A stretch of 64,000 bases of DNA from positions 1,377,001 to 1,441,000 of the forward strand of contig JADJXY010000002.1 of assembly GCA_016720065.1 (NCBI GenBank), given 5' to 3'. How positions within the stretch are numbered: the stretch's first letter is position 1; each line of letters begins with the position of its first letter. The stretch is from Betaproteobacteria bacterium. Its GTDB lineage: Bacteria; Pseudomonadota; Gammaproteobacteria; Burkholderiales; Rhodocyclaceae. The translations under genes were made by a program, and so were the position numbers. The notes beneath the pieces are model-generated. The model had not been told where the DNA came from and did no database searches. It saw nothing but the letters and a program-made list of their open reading frames with translations. Shown in pieces: positions 26,274-34,864 of the stretch.

Positions 26274-27025
26274 AACGTGTTTTTCCACTCCCGGATGGCG
26301 GCAAAGACGGCCACCGGGTCGCAGGCATCCGGCTGGCAGGCCTGGGCGGCGCGCACGACGTCCGGACAGGCACAGCGCAGGAAGGGGTTGGTTTCCCGTT
26401 CTTCGGCCAGATCCAGGGGTACGGTCGCGGCGCCCTGGGCCCGCAATACCGCCACCCGGGCCCGACGCCGGGCGATGGCGCCGTTGGCCGGCTCCACGGC
26501 GGCGGCAAACTCCAGGTTGGCGGCGGTGTATTCGTGGGCGCAATAAACACGGGTCGCTGCGGGCAATTCCGTGAGGTGTCGCAGCGAAGCCGCCATCTGC
26601 GCCGGCGTCCCTTCGAAGAGTCGGCCGCAGCCCGCACCAAACAGGGTGTCGCCCACGAAGGCGGCACCCGCCATGACGTAGGCGAGATGGCCCAGGGTAT
26701 GACCGGGAACGGCCAACACGTCGAAGCCCTCGTCCAGCACGGTGATGCGCTCGCCCCCGCAAAGCGGCCGGTTGCACCCTGTGATAGACTCCGCCGCAGG
26801 GCCGAAGACGGTGGGATGCCAGCGTGCGGCGAGGGCTTCGACGCCCCCCTGGTGGTCCCCGTGGTGGTGGGTGACCAGGATGGCCTCCAGCACGAGTCCA
26901 CGTCTTCTCAGGTGCTCGGCCACCGGTTCCGCATCGCCGGGATCGACGACCGCCGCCCGCTCGCCCCGCACCAGCAGCCAGATGTAATTGTCCCTGAAGG
27001 CGGGAATGAACGAAATTTCAAGCAT
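26270..27025 (-). CDS. gloB: Hydroxyacylglutathione hydrolase (glyoxalase II)
   Basis: 251 aa metallo-beta-lactamase-fold enzyme that hydrolyses S-lactoylglutathione in methylglyoxal detoxification. The metal motif THHHGDHQGG is present, together with GHTLGHLAY, VGDTLFGAGCGR and HEYT. The start MLEISFIPAF is typical of the family, and its ATG overlaps the divergent methyltransferase start. Confidence 0.94.
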   Translation of the reverse strand: MLEISFIPAFRDNYIWLLVRGERAAVVDPGDAEPVAEHLRRRGLVLEAILVTHHHGDHQGGVEALAARWHPTVFGPAAESITGCNRPLCGGERITVLDEGFDVLAVPGHTLGHLAYVMAGAAFVGDTLFGAGCGRLFEGTPAQMAASLRHLTELPAATRVYCAHEYTAANLEFAAAVEPANGAIARRRARVAVLRAQGAATVPLDLAEERETNPFLRCACPDVVRAAQACQPDACDPVAVFAAIREWKNTF

Positions 27026-27773
27026 GCCCGAACTATTGGCCGACACCCGCCGCCTGTCAATTCCGGGTCTCGCGGAATGGCTGGCCAGCCCCCAGGGCCG
27101 CTACGTGGCGGCCTGGGAGTCGGCGCGCATCGACGCCGTCGTGGCCGACGTGTTCGGCTTCAATGCCCTGCAGTTGGGCATGCCGGAGTGCGATTTCCTG
27201 CGGGCCAACCGCATTCCTCTGCGCCAGAAGGCCGGTGAGGCGGGGGCGGTGGATGTGCTGTGCGAACTCGATGCCCTACCCTTTTCTTCCCACAGCACCG
27301 ATCTGGTCATCCTGCCCCATGTCCTCGAGTTCCACGCCGAGCCCCACGAAGTGCTGCGTGAGGTGGAGCGCATCCTCATCCCGGAGGGCCAAGTGGTGAT
27401 CGTCGGATTCAATCCTCTCTCCCTGTGGGGCCTCAAGCGGCGCTATGCCGGGGAGCCGGACCGTTTTCCCTGGAACGGCACCTATCTGTCGCCCCTGCGG
27501 CTGCGGGACTGGCTGAAGCTCCTGGGCTTCGAAACCGACCGCGGCGCCTTTGGCTGTTACGTCCCCCCCTTCCGCCAGGCGACCTGGCTGCGGCGCTGGC
27601 GCTTCCTGGAACTCGCGGGGGACCGCTGGTGGGGCTTCGGCGGGGGCGTCTACCTGCTGCGGGCAGTGAAGCGCACCCATGGGCTGCGGCTCATCATGCC
27701 CAAGTGGAAGAAGACTCCGGCCGCAGCCCGCGCCCTGCGCCCGGTGGCCCAGCGGGAGATCCGCCTTGAGTGA
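27024..27773 (+). CDS. Class I SAM-dependent methyltransferase
   Basis: 249 aa. The post-I and later motifs of a Methyltransf_11-type fold are clear (ALPFSSHSTDLVILPHVLEF, EVERILIPEGQVVIVGFNP), but the glycine-rich motif I is weak. Substrate unknown. The order gloB (divergent), methyltransferase, rnhA, dnaQ is commonly seen in betaproteobacteria. The start at 27024 directly overlaps the gloB start on the other strand; an ATG at 26988 is an alternative. Confidence 0.8.
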   Translation: MPELLADTRRLSIPGLAEWLASPQGRYVAAWESARIDAVVADVFGFNALQLGMPECDFLRANRIPLRQKAGEAGAVDVLCELDALPFSSHSTDLVILPHVLEFHAEPHEVLREVERILIPEGQVVIVGFNPLSLWGLKRRYAGEPDRFPWNGTYLSPLRLRDWLKLLGFETDRGAFGCYVPPFRQATWLRRWRFLELAGDRWWGFGGGVYLLRAVKRTHGLRLIMPKWKKTPAAARALRPVAQREIRLE

Positions 27774-28218
27774 ATCCGTCGATATCTTCACCGACGGCGC
27801 CTGCCGCGGCAATCCCGGCCCCGGCGGCTGGGGGGCCATCCTGCGCCTGGGCGGGCGGGAAAAGGAACTCTGGGGCGGCGACCCGGCTACCACCAACAAC
27901 CGCATGGAACTGACCGCGGTCATCCGCGCCCTGGAGGCGCTGAAACGCCCCGTGAGCGCCCGGGTGCATACCGATTCCCAGTACGTCATCAACGGCATCC
28001 GCACCTGGATTCACGGCTGGAAGCGCAACGGCTGGCGTACCACCGACAAGAAGCCGGTCAAGAACGCCGAATTGTGGCAGGCCCTGGAAGGCCTGACCGC
28101 GGGCCACACCCTGGAGTGGATCTGGGTGAAGGGCCACGCCGGCCATCCCGAAAACGAACGCGCCGACGCCCTGGCCAATCGGGGCATCGACGAACTCCCG
28201 AGGAAGGGGCAAACATGA
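27766..28218 (+). CDS. rnhA: Ribonuclease HI
   Basis: 150 aa from a TTG start that overlaps the upstream stop codon. All catalytic residues are visible: D10 (FTDGACRGNPGPG), E48 (NNRMELTAV), D70 (HTDSQYV), H124 and D134 (VKGHAGHPENERADALA). It removes RNA from RNA:DNA hybrids. It is followed by dnaQ with an ATGA overlap, a common pairing of replication functions. Confidence 0.95.
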   Translation: MSESVDIFTDGACRGNPGPGGWGAILRLGGREKELWGGDPATTNNRMELTAVIRALEALKRPVSARVHTDSQYVINGIRTWIHGWKRNGWRTTDKKPVKNAELWQALEGLTAGHTLEWIWVKGHAGHPENERADALANRGIDELPRKGQT

Positions 28219-28946
28219 GGCAAATCGTCCTCGATACCGAAACCACCGGCCTGGACCCTCGCCAGGGGCACCGCATCATTGAAATCGCCTGCCTGGAGAT
28301 GGTCAATCGCCGCCTCACCGGCCGGCATCTGCACAAGTACGTGAACCCGGAACGAGATATCGACGCCGGGGCCGCGGCAGTCCATGGCATCACCCTCGAC
28401 TTCCTGGCCGACAAGCCGCGCTTCGCCGACGTGGTGGACGAATTCCTGGAATTCATCACCGGCGCTGAGCTGGTGATCCACAACGCACCCTTCGACGTGG
28501 GCTTTCTCAACGCCGAACTCGACCTCCTGGGGCGGGTTCCGGTGGAAACCCTGTGCGCCGGGGTACGCGACACCCTGCGCCTGGCCAAGGACCTGCACCC
28601 AGGCAAGCGCAACAGTCTGGACGCCCTCTGCGAACGCTACGCCATCGACAATTCGGAGCGCACCCTGCACGGCGCCCTGCTCGATACGGAACTGCTGGCC
28701 GAAGTCTATCTGGCCATGACCCGCGGCCAGGACAGCCTCATCGTCGACAGCGATGACCCAGGCGAAGGCCGCGGTGCCGGGGCCGCCACCCGGCTGCGTC
28801 CCCGCGCGCCCCTGCTGGTGCGGCAGGCCAACGACGCAGAACTGGCGGACCACGCGCGCGTCCTGGCCACCATCGACAAGGAAACCAAGGGACAGTGCCT
28901 GTGGCTGAAGGCAGAGGCACCACAAGGCGCCGCGGACGCTACCTGA
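28215..28946 (+). CDS. dnaQ: DNA polymerase III epsilon subunit (proofreading exonuclease)
   Basis: 243 aa. DEDDh exonuclease motifs: ExoI DTETTGLD, ExoII in HNAPFDVGFLNAEL, ExoIII around HGALLDTELLAEVY. The C-terminal tail would bind the alpha subunit. It starts in the rnhA stop codon. It corrects misincorporated bases during chromosomal replication. Confidence 0.94.
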   Translation: MRQIVLDTETTGLDPRQGHRIIEIACLEMVNRRLTGRHLHKYVNPERDIDAGAAAVHGITLDFLADKPRFADVVDEFLEFITGAELVIHNAPFDVGFLNAELDLLGRVPVETLCAGVRDTLRLAKDLHPGKRNSLDALCERYAIDNSERTLHGALLDTELLAEVYLAMTRGQDSLIVDSDDPGEGRGAGAATRLRPRAPLLVRQANDAELADHARVLATIDKETKGQCLWLKAEAPQGAADAT

Positions 28947-29093
28947 GCGCTCCGCTTCCCCTGCACCGCAAACGATGGGCATGACCGCCATGGCCCTTCC
29001 CCCCTCCCCCGCACCTGCCCCCGCCTTCCGGGCGCGGGCGGATTCTTGAGGCCCTGCGCCTCCCGCCACTTCCTCGACTCCAATCCGATCGCG

Positions 29094-30518
29094 ATGCAGG
29101 ACGACGCGCCGCTCACCACCCCCGCAGCCCTGACCGCGGCCTTCGCCCGCATCAAGGCTGGCGCCCGGGCCGAACCCAGTCCGTCCCGGGCCGTCCGCCA
29201 CCGGCGGCTGGACGCCCTTTTCGCCCTGGTCCATGACCACCGCGAGGAATTCGCCAGCGCCATCACGCAAGACTTCGGCGCTCGACCGGCCCGGGAAACC
29301 CTTCTCCTGGAAGTCTTTCCCACCCTGGAAGCGCTGCGCCATGCCCGCCGCCATGTCGCCCGCTGGATGAAGCCGCGGCGGCGCCCCGTCTCCCCGTGGT
29401 TCCTGCCCGGCAGCGCCGAGACCCGGCCCCAGCCCCTGGGCTGCATCGGCGTCGTGGCCCCCTGGAACTACCCCCTCTATCTCACCGCGGCTCCACTGGC
29501 TTCCATCCTCGCCGCGGGAAATCGGGCCCTGCTCAAGTTTTCCGAAACCTCGCCGGCCACTGCCGCCCTGTTCGCCCGCCTGCTTCCCCGCTACTTCGAG
29601 TGCGACGAACTCGCCGTCGTGGGCGGAGAACTTGACCTCGCCCGCGCCTTCACCGCCCTGCCCTTCGACCACCTCCTGTTCACCGGTTCCGCTGCCGTCG
29701 GCAGACAGGTGATGGCCGCGGCGGCAGCCCATCTCACCCCGGTGACCCTGGAACTGGGCGGAAAGTCCCCCGCCCTCATCGCCCCGGGCTACCCCCTCGC
29801 CCACGCCGCCGCCCGCATCGTGATGGGCAAGTGCGTCAATGCGGGCCAGACCTGTATCGCACCGGACTACGTCCTGCTGCCCGCGGGGAGCGAAGAAGCG
29901 TTCCTGGCAGCCGCCCGCCGCGAGGTCCAGGCCGCCTACCCCAATTTCGCCACCAACCCGGACTATGGGGCCATTGTCAACGACCGCCATTTCCACCGCC
30001 TCGTTGGCGCCCTGGAAGAGGCCCGCGCCGCCGGCGCCCGGGTCGAACCCCTCATCCCGGGAGCGCAGCCCGATCCGGCGACCCGCCGCTTCCCCCCCAC
30101 GGCGCTGCTGGGCGTTCCTGAGAATCTCTCGCTGATGCGGGAGGAAATCTTCGGCCCGCTGCTGCCCCTGGTTTCCTATCGCACCCTGGACGAGGCCGTC
30201 GCCTATATCGCCGCCCGGGACGCCCCCCTGGCCCTCTACCTGTTCGACCGGGACCGGCGTCGAGCCGACGCGGTCCTGGACGCCACCCGGGCCGGCGGCG
30301 TCACGGTCAACGACACCCTGCTGCATATCGCCCAGGACACCCTGCCCTTCGGCGGCGTCGGCGCCAGCGGCATGGGGCAGCTTCATGGTCAGGCGGGATT
30401 CCTGACCTTTTCCAAGGAGAAACCGGTTTTCCGCCAATCCCGCGTAAATGGCATGGCCCTGCTGAAGCCCCCCTACGGGCGCCGCTTCGACGCGCTGCTG
30501 CGCGTGCTCTTGCGCTGA
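29094..30518 (+). CDS. Coniferyl-aldehyde-dehydrogenase-like aldehyde dehydrogenase
   Basis: 474 aa NAD(P)-dependent ALDH. The catalytic glutamate lies in LELGGKSPA and the nucleophilic cysteine in NAGQTCIAPDYVL; the cofactor site is FTGSAAVGRQVM. The end (FLTFSKEKPVF) matches the coniferyl/long-chain aldehyde dehydrogenase group with membrane-facing tails. The actual substrate is uncertain. The ATG at 29094 is preferred because upstream residues are not conserved. Confidence 0.88.
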   Translation: MQDDAPLTTPAALTAAFARIKAGARAEPSPSRAVRHRRLDALFALVHDHREEFASAITQDFGARPARETLLLEVFPTLEALRHARRHVARWMKPRRRPVSPWFLPGSAETRPQPLGCIGVVAPWNYPLYLTAAPLASILAAGNRALLKFSETSPATAALFARLLPRYFECDELAVVGGELDLARAFTALPFDHLLFTGSAAVGRQVMAAAAAHLTPVTLELGGKSPALIAPGYPLAHAAARIVMGKCVNAGQTCIAPDYVLLPAGSEEAFLAAARREVQAAYPNFATNPDYGAIVNDRHFHRLVGALEEARAAGARVEPLIPGAQPDPATRRFPPTALLGVPENLSLMREEIFGPLLPLVSYRTLDEAVAYIAARDAPLALYLFDRDRRRADAVLDATRAGGVTVNDTLLHIAQDTLPFGGVGASGMGQLHGQAGFLTFSKEKPVFRQSRVNGMALLKPPYGRRFDALLRVLLR

Positions 30519-30533
30519 GCCCCCGCACCCACC

Positions 30534-31190
30534 ATGAATCCGGTTGCCGCCACCGTTTACCACCCTCCCCCGGACGATGGCGCCCCGCTCGTCTACCTTG
30601 ACCACGACCTGGCGATTGCGGTAAAGCCCAGCGGCCTCCTGTCGGCCCCTGGCCGCGGCGCCGACAAGGCCGATTGCCTGATCGCGCGGCTGCACCGACT
30701 CCACCCCGAACTCCTGCTGGTCCACCGTCTGGACATGGACACCTCGGGGCTTCTCATCCTGGCCCGCCACCCCCAGGCCCAACGGGAACTCTCACGCCTC
30801 TTCCGGGAGAGGCAGGTGCACAAGCGCTACGAGGCGGTGGTCAGCGGGCGGGTGGCCGCGGACCAGGGCGAAATCGACCTCCCCCTGATCTGCGACTGGC
30901 CGCGGCGACCGCGGCAAAAAGTGGATATCGCAACGGGCAAGCCTTCACAGACACGCTTTCGCGTGCTCCGCCGCTACGCCGCCCCTCCCACCACGCGGCT
31001 CGAACTGGAGCCCGTCACCGGCCGTTCCCATCAACTCCGTGTGCATTGCCTCGCCCTCGGCCACCCCATCGTCGGCGACCCCCTCTACGGCACGGCCGCT
31101 GCGCGCCTGCTGCTGCATGCCAGTCGCCTGGCCTTCCCGCACCCCTGCAGCGGCGGCGCGCTGGACTTCGAGAGCACACCGCCGTTCTGA
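30534..31190 (+). CDS. RluA-family pseudouridine synthase
   Basis: 218 aa, catalytic domain only, without an S4 domain. The catalytic aspartate lies in HRLDMDTSGLLIL, with KRYEAVVSG and GRSHQLRVHC downstream. It is the size of RluA (23S rRNA U746/tRNA U32). It follows the aldehyde dehydrogenase after 15 bp. A degraded region and an IS element lie immediately downstream. Confidence 0.9.
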   Translation: MNPVAATVYHPPPDDGAPLVYLDHDLAIAVKPSGLLSAPGRGADKADCLIARLHRLHPELLLVHRLDMDTSGLLILARHPQAQRELSRLFRERQVHKRYEAVVSGRVAADQGEIDLPLICDWPRRPRQKVDIATGKPSQTRFRVLRRYAAPPTTRLELEPVTGRSHQLRVHCLALGHPIVGDPLYGTAAARLLLHASRLAFPHPCSGGALDFESTPPF

Positions 31191-31430
31191 TCACCTTGAC
31201 CTTGAGCTAGACAGCGGGGCGATGGCCACGTCGGCCAAGCAAATCTCGTAGCGGGCGCGTAGCACCTCTTGCTGTAGACCAAGGGCAGCAGGCGATTGAT
31301 GAGGTGCGTCGCTTCCAGAAGTTTGATGAATTTCTGCGCTGTCGGACGCTTGACCTTCAGATTGGCGCAGAGGTCGACCATGTCGAGCAGTTCATGCAGC
31401 ACAGATGGGATGGCATCGTCCCCATCGTCT
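31191..31430 (-). pseudogene. Remnant of a DUF4143-type ATPase gene
   Basis: On the minus strand the frames read LCANLKVKRPTAQKFIKLLE then, in another frame, RYEICLADVAIAPL before a stop. This is like the C-terminal part of AAA_14/DUF4143 ATPases (leucine-rich helix, then a Y-x-x-D-x-A strand). The frames are out of register and the N-terminal ATPase domain is absent, so it is a decayed fragment. The rest of the gap up to the IS element (31431-31807) has no recognisable gene. Confidence 0.4.
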
Positions 31431-31807
31431 TTCCCCTGCCTTCGGCCCTGCGGGTCCATCGCCGCGTCGTGGCCGGCCTCAGGCCCGGCGGTGTCTTTCT
31501 GCGAGAAGCCTACCGGCCGGAGTAGGCGCACTACGGCAGGGGCGGGGCAAGGATACGACACCATGCGGACGCTGGATTCGCTACGTCAGGAACCGGCGGG
31601 GCTAACCTTACTGCACCCGGCGGCGGTCGAGCGGGATATTTTGGATGCCCCTACAGTACGGGCCTGGGCACCGTGGTGCGGGCGGTCGCGGCCAATCCGG
31701 ACCAACCTGAGGCGCAACGCAATTGCCTCAATCAAAGAGAACTGGGACCAGAAGGGCCCAAGGAACACCTGACCATTCTGCTCGGAGCAATGCGAGAGGA
31801 CCGGTTA

Positions 31808-32908
31808 CTAACCTTTGCATAAACAATGTCATTCAGCGGCATATTGGCACTCGGGCTGGCGAAAGAAGGATTTCACCAACCCGGGCAACTTCTGGATTCG
31901 GCGCAGGGCCCCGAGGGCCAACCGCTTCATCTCGTCTTTGGACTGCACCAGTTGCCGGGCGACCTGGCGTTTCACGTGTGCCCAGACCTGCTCGTCAGGA
32001 TTGATCTGGGGCGAGTACGGCGGCAGGTAGAACAGCTTGAGCCTGCCGTTCTGGGCCTCGACGAAGGTCTTGATCAGTTTCGCCTTGTGGATCGGATGAC
32101 CATCTACGATCAGGAACACCGGCTTTTCAGCCCCGATCAGCAGGCGCTTGAGGAATTCCCGGAAGACTTCGGCATTGACCGTGCCGTCGTGCAGCATGAA
32201 GCGGAATTCGCCTTGCGGACTGACGGCCGAGATCATGTTCAGGGAGAAGCGGCGCCCGGTCACTTCCACCGCCGGGGTCTCGCCTACCGGCGCCCAGGTC
32301 GTCCCCGTGTGGTAGTCGGAACGGATGCCCGATTCATCGGCAAAGTAGATCGTCGCTCCGGCGGCCTTGGCTTCGGCACGGATCGCCGGGTAGATTTCCG
32401 CTTCCCAGGCCCGCACCAGGGTCGCATCCTGCTGCCATGCTTGGTAGAGCGGCTTCTGGGCCGAGAAGCCCAACAGCTTCATGATGCGGCTGACCGAGGC
32501 CAGCGAGAGCTTCTTGCCGAATTCGCGTTCGATCAGCGCGGCGATCAGCGACAGCGTCCACAGACCAAAGGCAAACTTGAATTGCAGCGGGGTATGGTCT
32601 TTCACCGCCTGGGCCAGCCAGCGCATTTCATCCGCGCTTACCTTCGGCGGGCGCCCCGGAATCGGCTTGGACAACAGCGCGTTCTGCCCACCGTTGGCAA
32701 AATCGGCCAGCCAGCGAAAGACACTGCGCACATTGACGCCGTAGGCGGCGGCAACGCTGTTCACGTCCTGCCCCTCACGGATGGCCTTGATCGCCTGTTG
32801 CCGCATCACCGGCAGGGCGGCTCGGCCGTGCTTACGACCGTCGGTAGTTCTTTTGCATTTCATTAGCATATTTTATCATGTTTGTGACAATGCTTTCTGA
32901 AAAGTTAG
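31808..32908 (-). mobile_element. IS630-family insertion sequence
   Basis: About 1.1 kb. Imperfect terminal inverted repeats face each other: the left end reads CTAACCTTTGCATAAAC and the right end, on the opposite strand, CTAACTTTTCAGAAAGC. The element is flanked by TA on both sides (31806-31807 and 32909-32910), the target duplication expected for IS630/Tc1-mariner elements. It contains one intact transposase ORF. Confidence 0.88.
31829..32869 (-). CDS. IS630-family transposase
   Basis: 346 aa. An N-terminal helix-turn-helix (GQDVNSVAAAYGVNVRSVFRW) precedes a DDE integrase-fold domain: first Asp in YFADESGI, second in VDGHPIHKA, and the Glu in YSPQINPDEQVW. All three catalytic residues are present and the frame is intact, so the transposase should be active. 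It fills nearly the whole element. Confidence 0.95.
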   Translation of the reverse strand: MLMKCKRTTDGRKHGRAALPVMRQQAIKAIREGQDVNSVAAAYGVNVRSVFRWLADFANGGQNALLSKPIPGRPPKVSADEMRWLAQAVKDHTPLQFKFAFGLWTLSLIAALIEREFGKKLSLASVSRIMKLLGFSAQKPLYQAWQQDATLVRAWEAEIYPAIRAEAKAAGATIYFADESGIRSDYHTGTTWAPVGETPAVEVTGRRFSLNMISAVSPQGEFRFMLHDGTVNAEVFREFLKRLLIGAEKPVFLIVDGHPIHKAKLIKTFVEAQNGRLKLFYLPPYSPQINPDEQVWAHVKRQVARQLVQSKDEMKRLALGALRRIQKLPGLVKSFFRQPECQYAAE

Positions 32909-32921
32909 TAAGTCCAAAGAA

Positions 32922-32956
32922 CGCCAAATAAAGAGCCGGCCACCCTGATGGTGGCC
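32922..32956 (-). terminator. Terminator of the PEP-CTERM gene
   Basis: GGCCACC-CTGAT-GGTGGCC (32938-32956) is a perfect 7-bp stem, followed on the minus strand by a T-rich tract (CTCTTTATTTGG). It lies 30 bp after the PEP-CTERM stop codon and just outside the IS630 right end. Confidence 0.68.
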
Positions 32957-32985
32957 GACCCGATTCAACCAACCCGCCCAAGCGC

Positions 32986-33669
32986 TCAGCGGCGGCGCAA
33001 GGCTCCAAGCCCCAAGAGGGCGGCGCTCAGGAGAGCCAGGGTCGCGGGTTCGGGCACATGAGTAGGATCACCAAACCCCGCAATCCGGATCAGGTCGAGT
33101 TCCGGCGAACCGGTGACACTGATGGCATCAACACTTGCGCCCAGGGCAATGCCGAAGTCGGAAAGGTCTACGGAGGTGACGAAAAGCTCACAACTGAAGG
33201 GACCGCCGCCGCCATAGAAATAATTGCAAGCCACCCCACTATCCACCCCCAGGCCTGCGCCGTAGCCGACGGTGGCCGAGAAGGTGGCCCCACCATCCGA
33301 AGACACGGCAAGATTGATCACGTCGCTCAAGCTGAAGCGGGCAGTGACCACACCGAAATCAGCCCCGGCGCCATTGACGATTGCCGAGTTGTAACCGATG
33401 GTGTAGAGGGGGGTGGCGCCGAGGCCGATATTGGCAATGCCGGTATTGAAATTGGCACCTGTGAGGAAACCTGGGTTGCCGGGATTGACGTTGATCGTAT
33501 TGAGCCAGTTGCTGGCGGAGAAACTGCCACCGTCGCTTTCGAGCAGGCTATTGCCGAATTGCGCACTATTGAAGTTGAAGCCCCCGAGGAGCATATCCGC
33601 TTGTGCCGCAGGGGAAGCGAGGGCAGCGAGGGTTGCCGCAAGGGCGAGCGTCTTGAACCGAGTCTCCAT
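32986..33669 (-). CDS. PEP-CTERM sorted exported protein
   Basis: 227 aa. A signal peptide (residues 1-24, ending AAQA) is followed by a Gly/Ser/Ala/Asn-rich domain low in charge. The C-terminus has the PEP-CTERM tripartite signal: VPEPATLAL, a hydrophobic helix and RRR. An AGGAG precedes the ATG. Such proteins are exported, recognised by exosortase (XrtA) and linked to extracellular polysaccharide. No exosortase gene lies in the window, so one is expected elsewhere. The particular function is unknown. Confidence 0.9.
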   Translation of the reverse strand: METRFKTLALAATLAALASPAAQADMLLGGFNFNSAQFGNSLLESDGGSFSASNWLNTINVNPGNPGFLTGANFNTGIANIGLGATPLYTIGYNSAIVNGAGADFGVVTARFSLSDVINLAVSSDGGATFSATVGYGAGLGVDSGVACNYFYGGGGPFSCELFVTSVDLSDFGIALGASVDAISVTGSPELDLIRIAGFGDPTHVPEPATLALLSAALLGLGALRRR

Positions 33670-33937
33670 TACAAGCTCCTTTGGTTTTGAGGGCGGCGCA
33701 CACGAACCACCCTCTTCTGTTGGAGCGTCAGCACCAGCAAAATACATGCAAGAAAAATATATTCCCGAAACATCATAGAATTAAGGGCAAGCGCCGCCCC
33801 GATGACAAGGCGCGATGTAAAAAATTCCGACACCCCTCCGAAGCACGCTGGCGCCGAAAAACGCGAAGGATACCTCGCCAACCCCGGCGCCGCGCGGGCG
33901 AAGCACCGAACCCGCAAACAGGCAGCCCGTGCAGGCG

Positions 33938-34864
33938 CTAGATCAGGCTGTCCTTTTCGATCCCGCCGCGCTTGATGATGCGGCGCAGGCGGTCGAGGCC
34001 TTCCATCTGGATTTGCCGTACCCTTTCCCGGGTCAATCCCAGGTCCGAGGCGATGACGTCCAGGGTTGCGGTTTCCACGCCCTTCAGCCCGTAGCGGCGT
34101 TCGATGACCGAGCGCTGCCTGTCGCTCAACTGGGCGAGCCAGAGATCGATGAGTTCGCCCAGTTCGCTGGACTGCAACAGGGATTCCGGGTCCGCGCTGG
34201 ATTCGTCGGCGATGACGTCGGCAACGGTGTGGTTGGGGTCGATCTCCAGCGGGGCGTCCAGGGAGGCGATGTGCTCGTTGAGGGAAAGCACGCGGCGCAC
34301 GTCGTCCACCGGCCGGTCGATGAGGGCGGCGATGCGGTCTATGGAGGTTTCCCGGGCTTCGGCCGCTTCCAGATGGCGGATGGCCCGCAGGACGACGTTG
34401 ATTTCCTTGACCACGTGCACCGGCAGACGAATGGTGCGAGATTGGTTCATGATCGCCCGCTCGATGCTTTGCCGGATCCACCAGGTGGCGTAGGTGGAGA
34501 AGCGGAATCCACGCTCGGGATCGAACTTTTCCAGGGCGTGGATGAGTCCCAGGTTACCTTCTTCGATGAGGTCCAGCAGCGGTATGCCGCGGTTGAGGTA
34601 GTGCTTGGCAATGTTGACCACCAGCCGCAGGTTGTGCTCGATCATTTTCTGCCGGGCGGCGAAATCGCCCTGGCGCACCAGGCGGGTGGTGGCGAGCTCC
34701 TGCTCCGGGGTGAGGAGAGGCTTGGCGCCGATTTCGTTGAGGTAGAGCTGGGTGACGTCTTCGAGGAGCTCGATTTCGGGCGTCACGGGCTCGGGCTCGG
34801 GCAGCAGGGTCTCGGCCTCTTCCTCGGAAAACTCTTCTTCGAATTCTTCGTTTTCTTCGCTCAT
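33938..34864 (-). CDS. rpoS: RNA polymerase sigma factor RpoS
   Basis: 308 aa, sigma-70 family group 2. After an acidic N-terminus it shows region 1.2 (TQLYLNEIGAKPLLTPEQE), 2 (RLVVNIAKHYLNRGIPLLDL, YATWWIRQSIERA), 3 and 4 (SVIERRYGLKG, LTRERVRQIQMEGLDRLRR). It is the stationary-phase/general stress sigma factor. Its start overlaps the nlpD stop as ATGA. The nlpD-rpoS linkage, with the rpoS promoter inside nlpD in E. coli, supports the call. Confidence 0.97.
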   Translation of the reverse strand: MSEENEEFEEEFSEEEAETLLPEPEPVTPEIELLEDVTQLYLNEIGAKPLLTPEQELATTRLVRQGDFAARQKMIEHNLRLVVNIAKHYLNRGIPLLDLIEEGNLGLIHALEKFDPERGFRFSTYATWWIRQSIERAIMNQSRTIRLPVHVVKEINVVLRAIRHLEAAEARETSIDRIAALIDRPVDDVRRVLSLNEHIASLDAPLEIDPNHTVADVIADESSADPESLLQSSELGELIDLWLAQLSDRQRSVIERRYGLKGVETATLDVIASDLGLTRERVRQIQMEGLDRLRRIIKRGGIEKDSLI

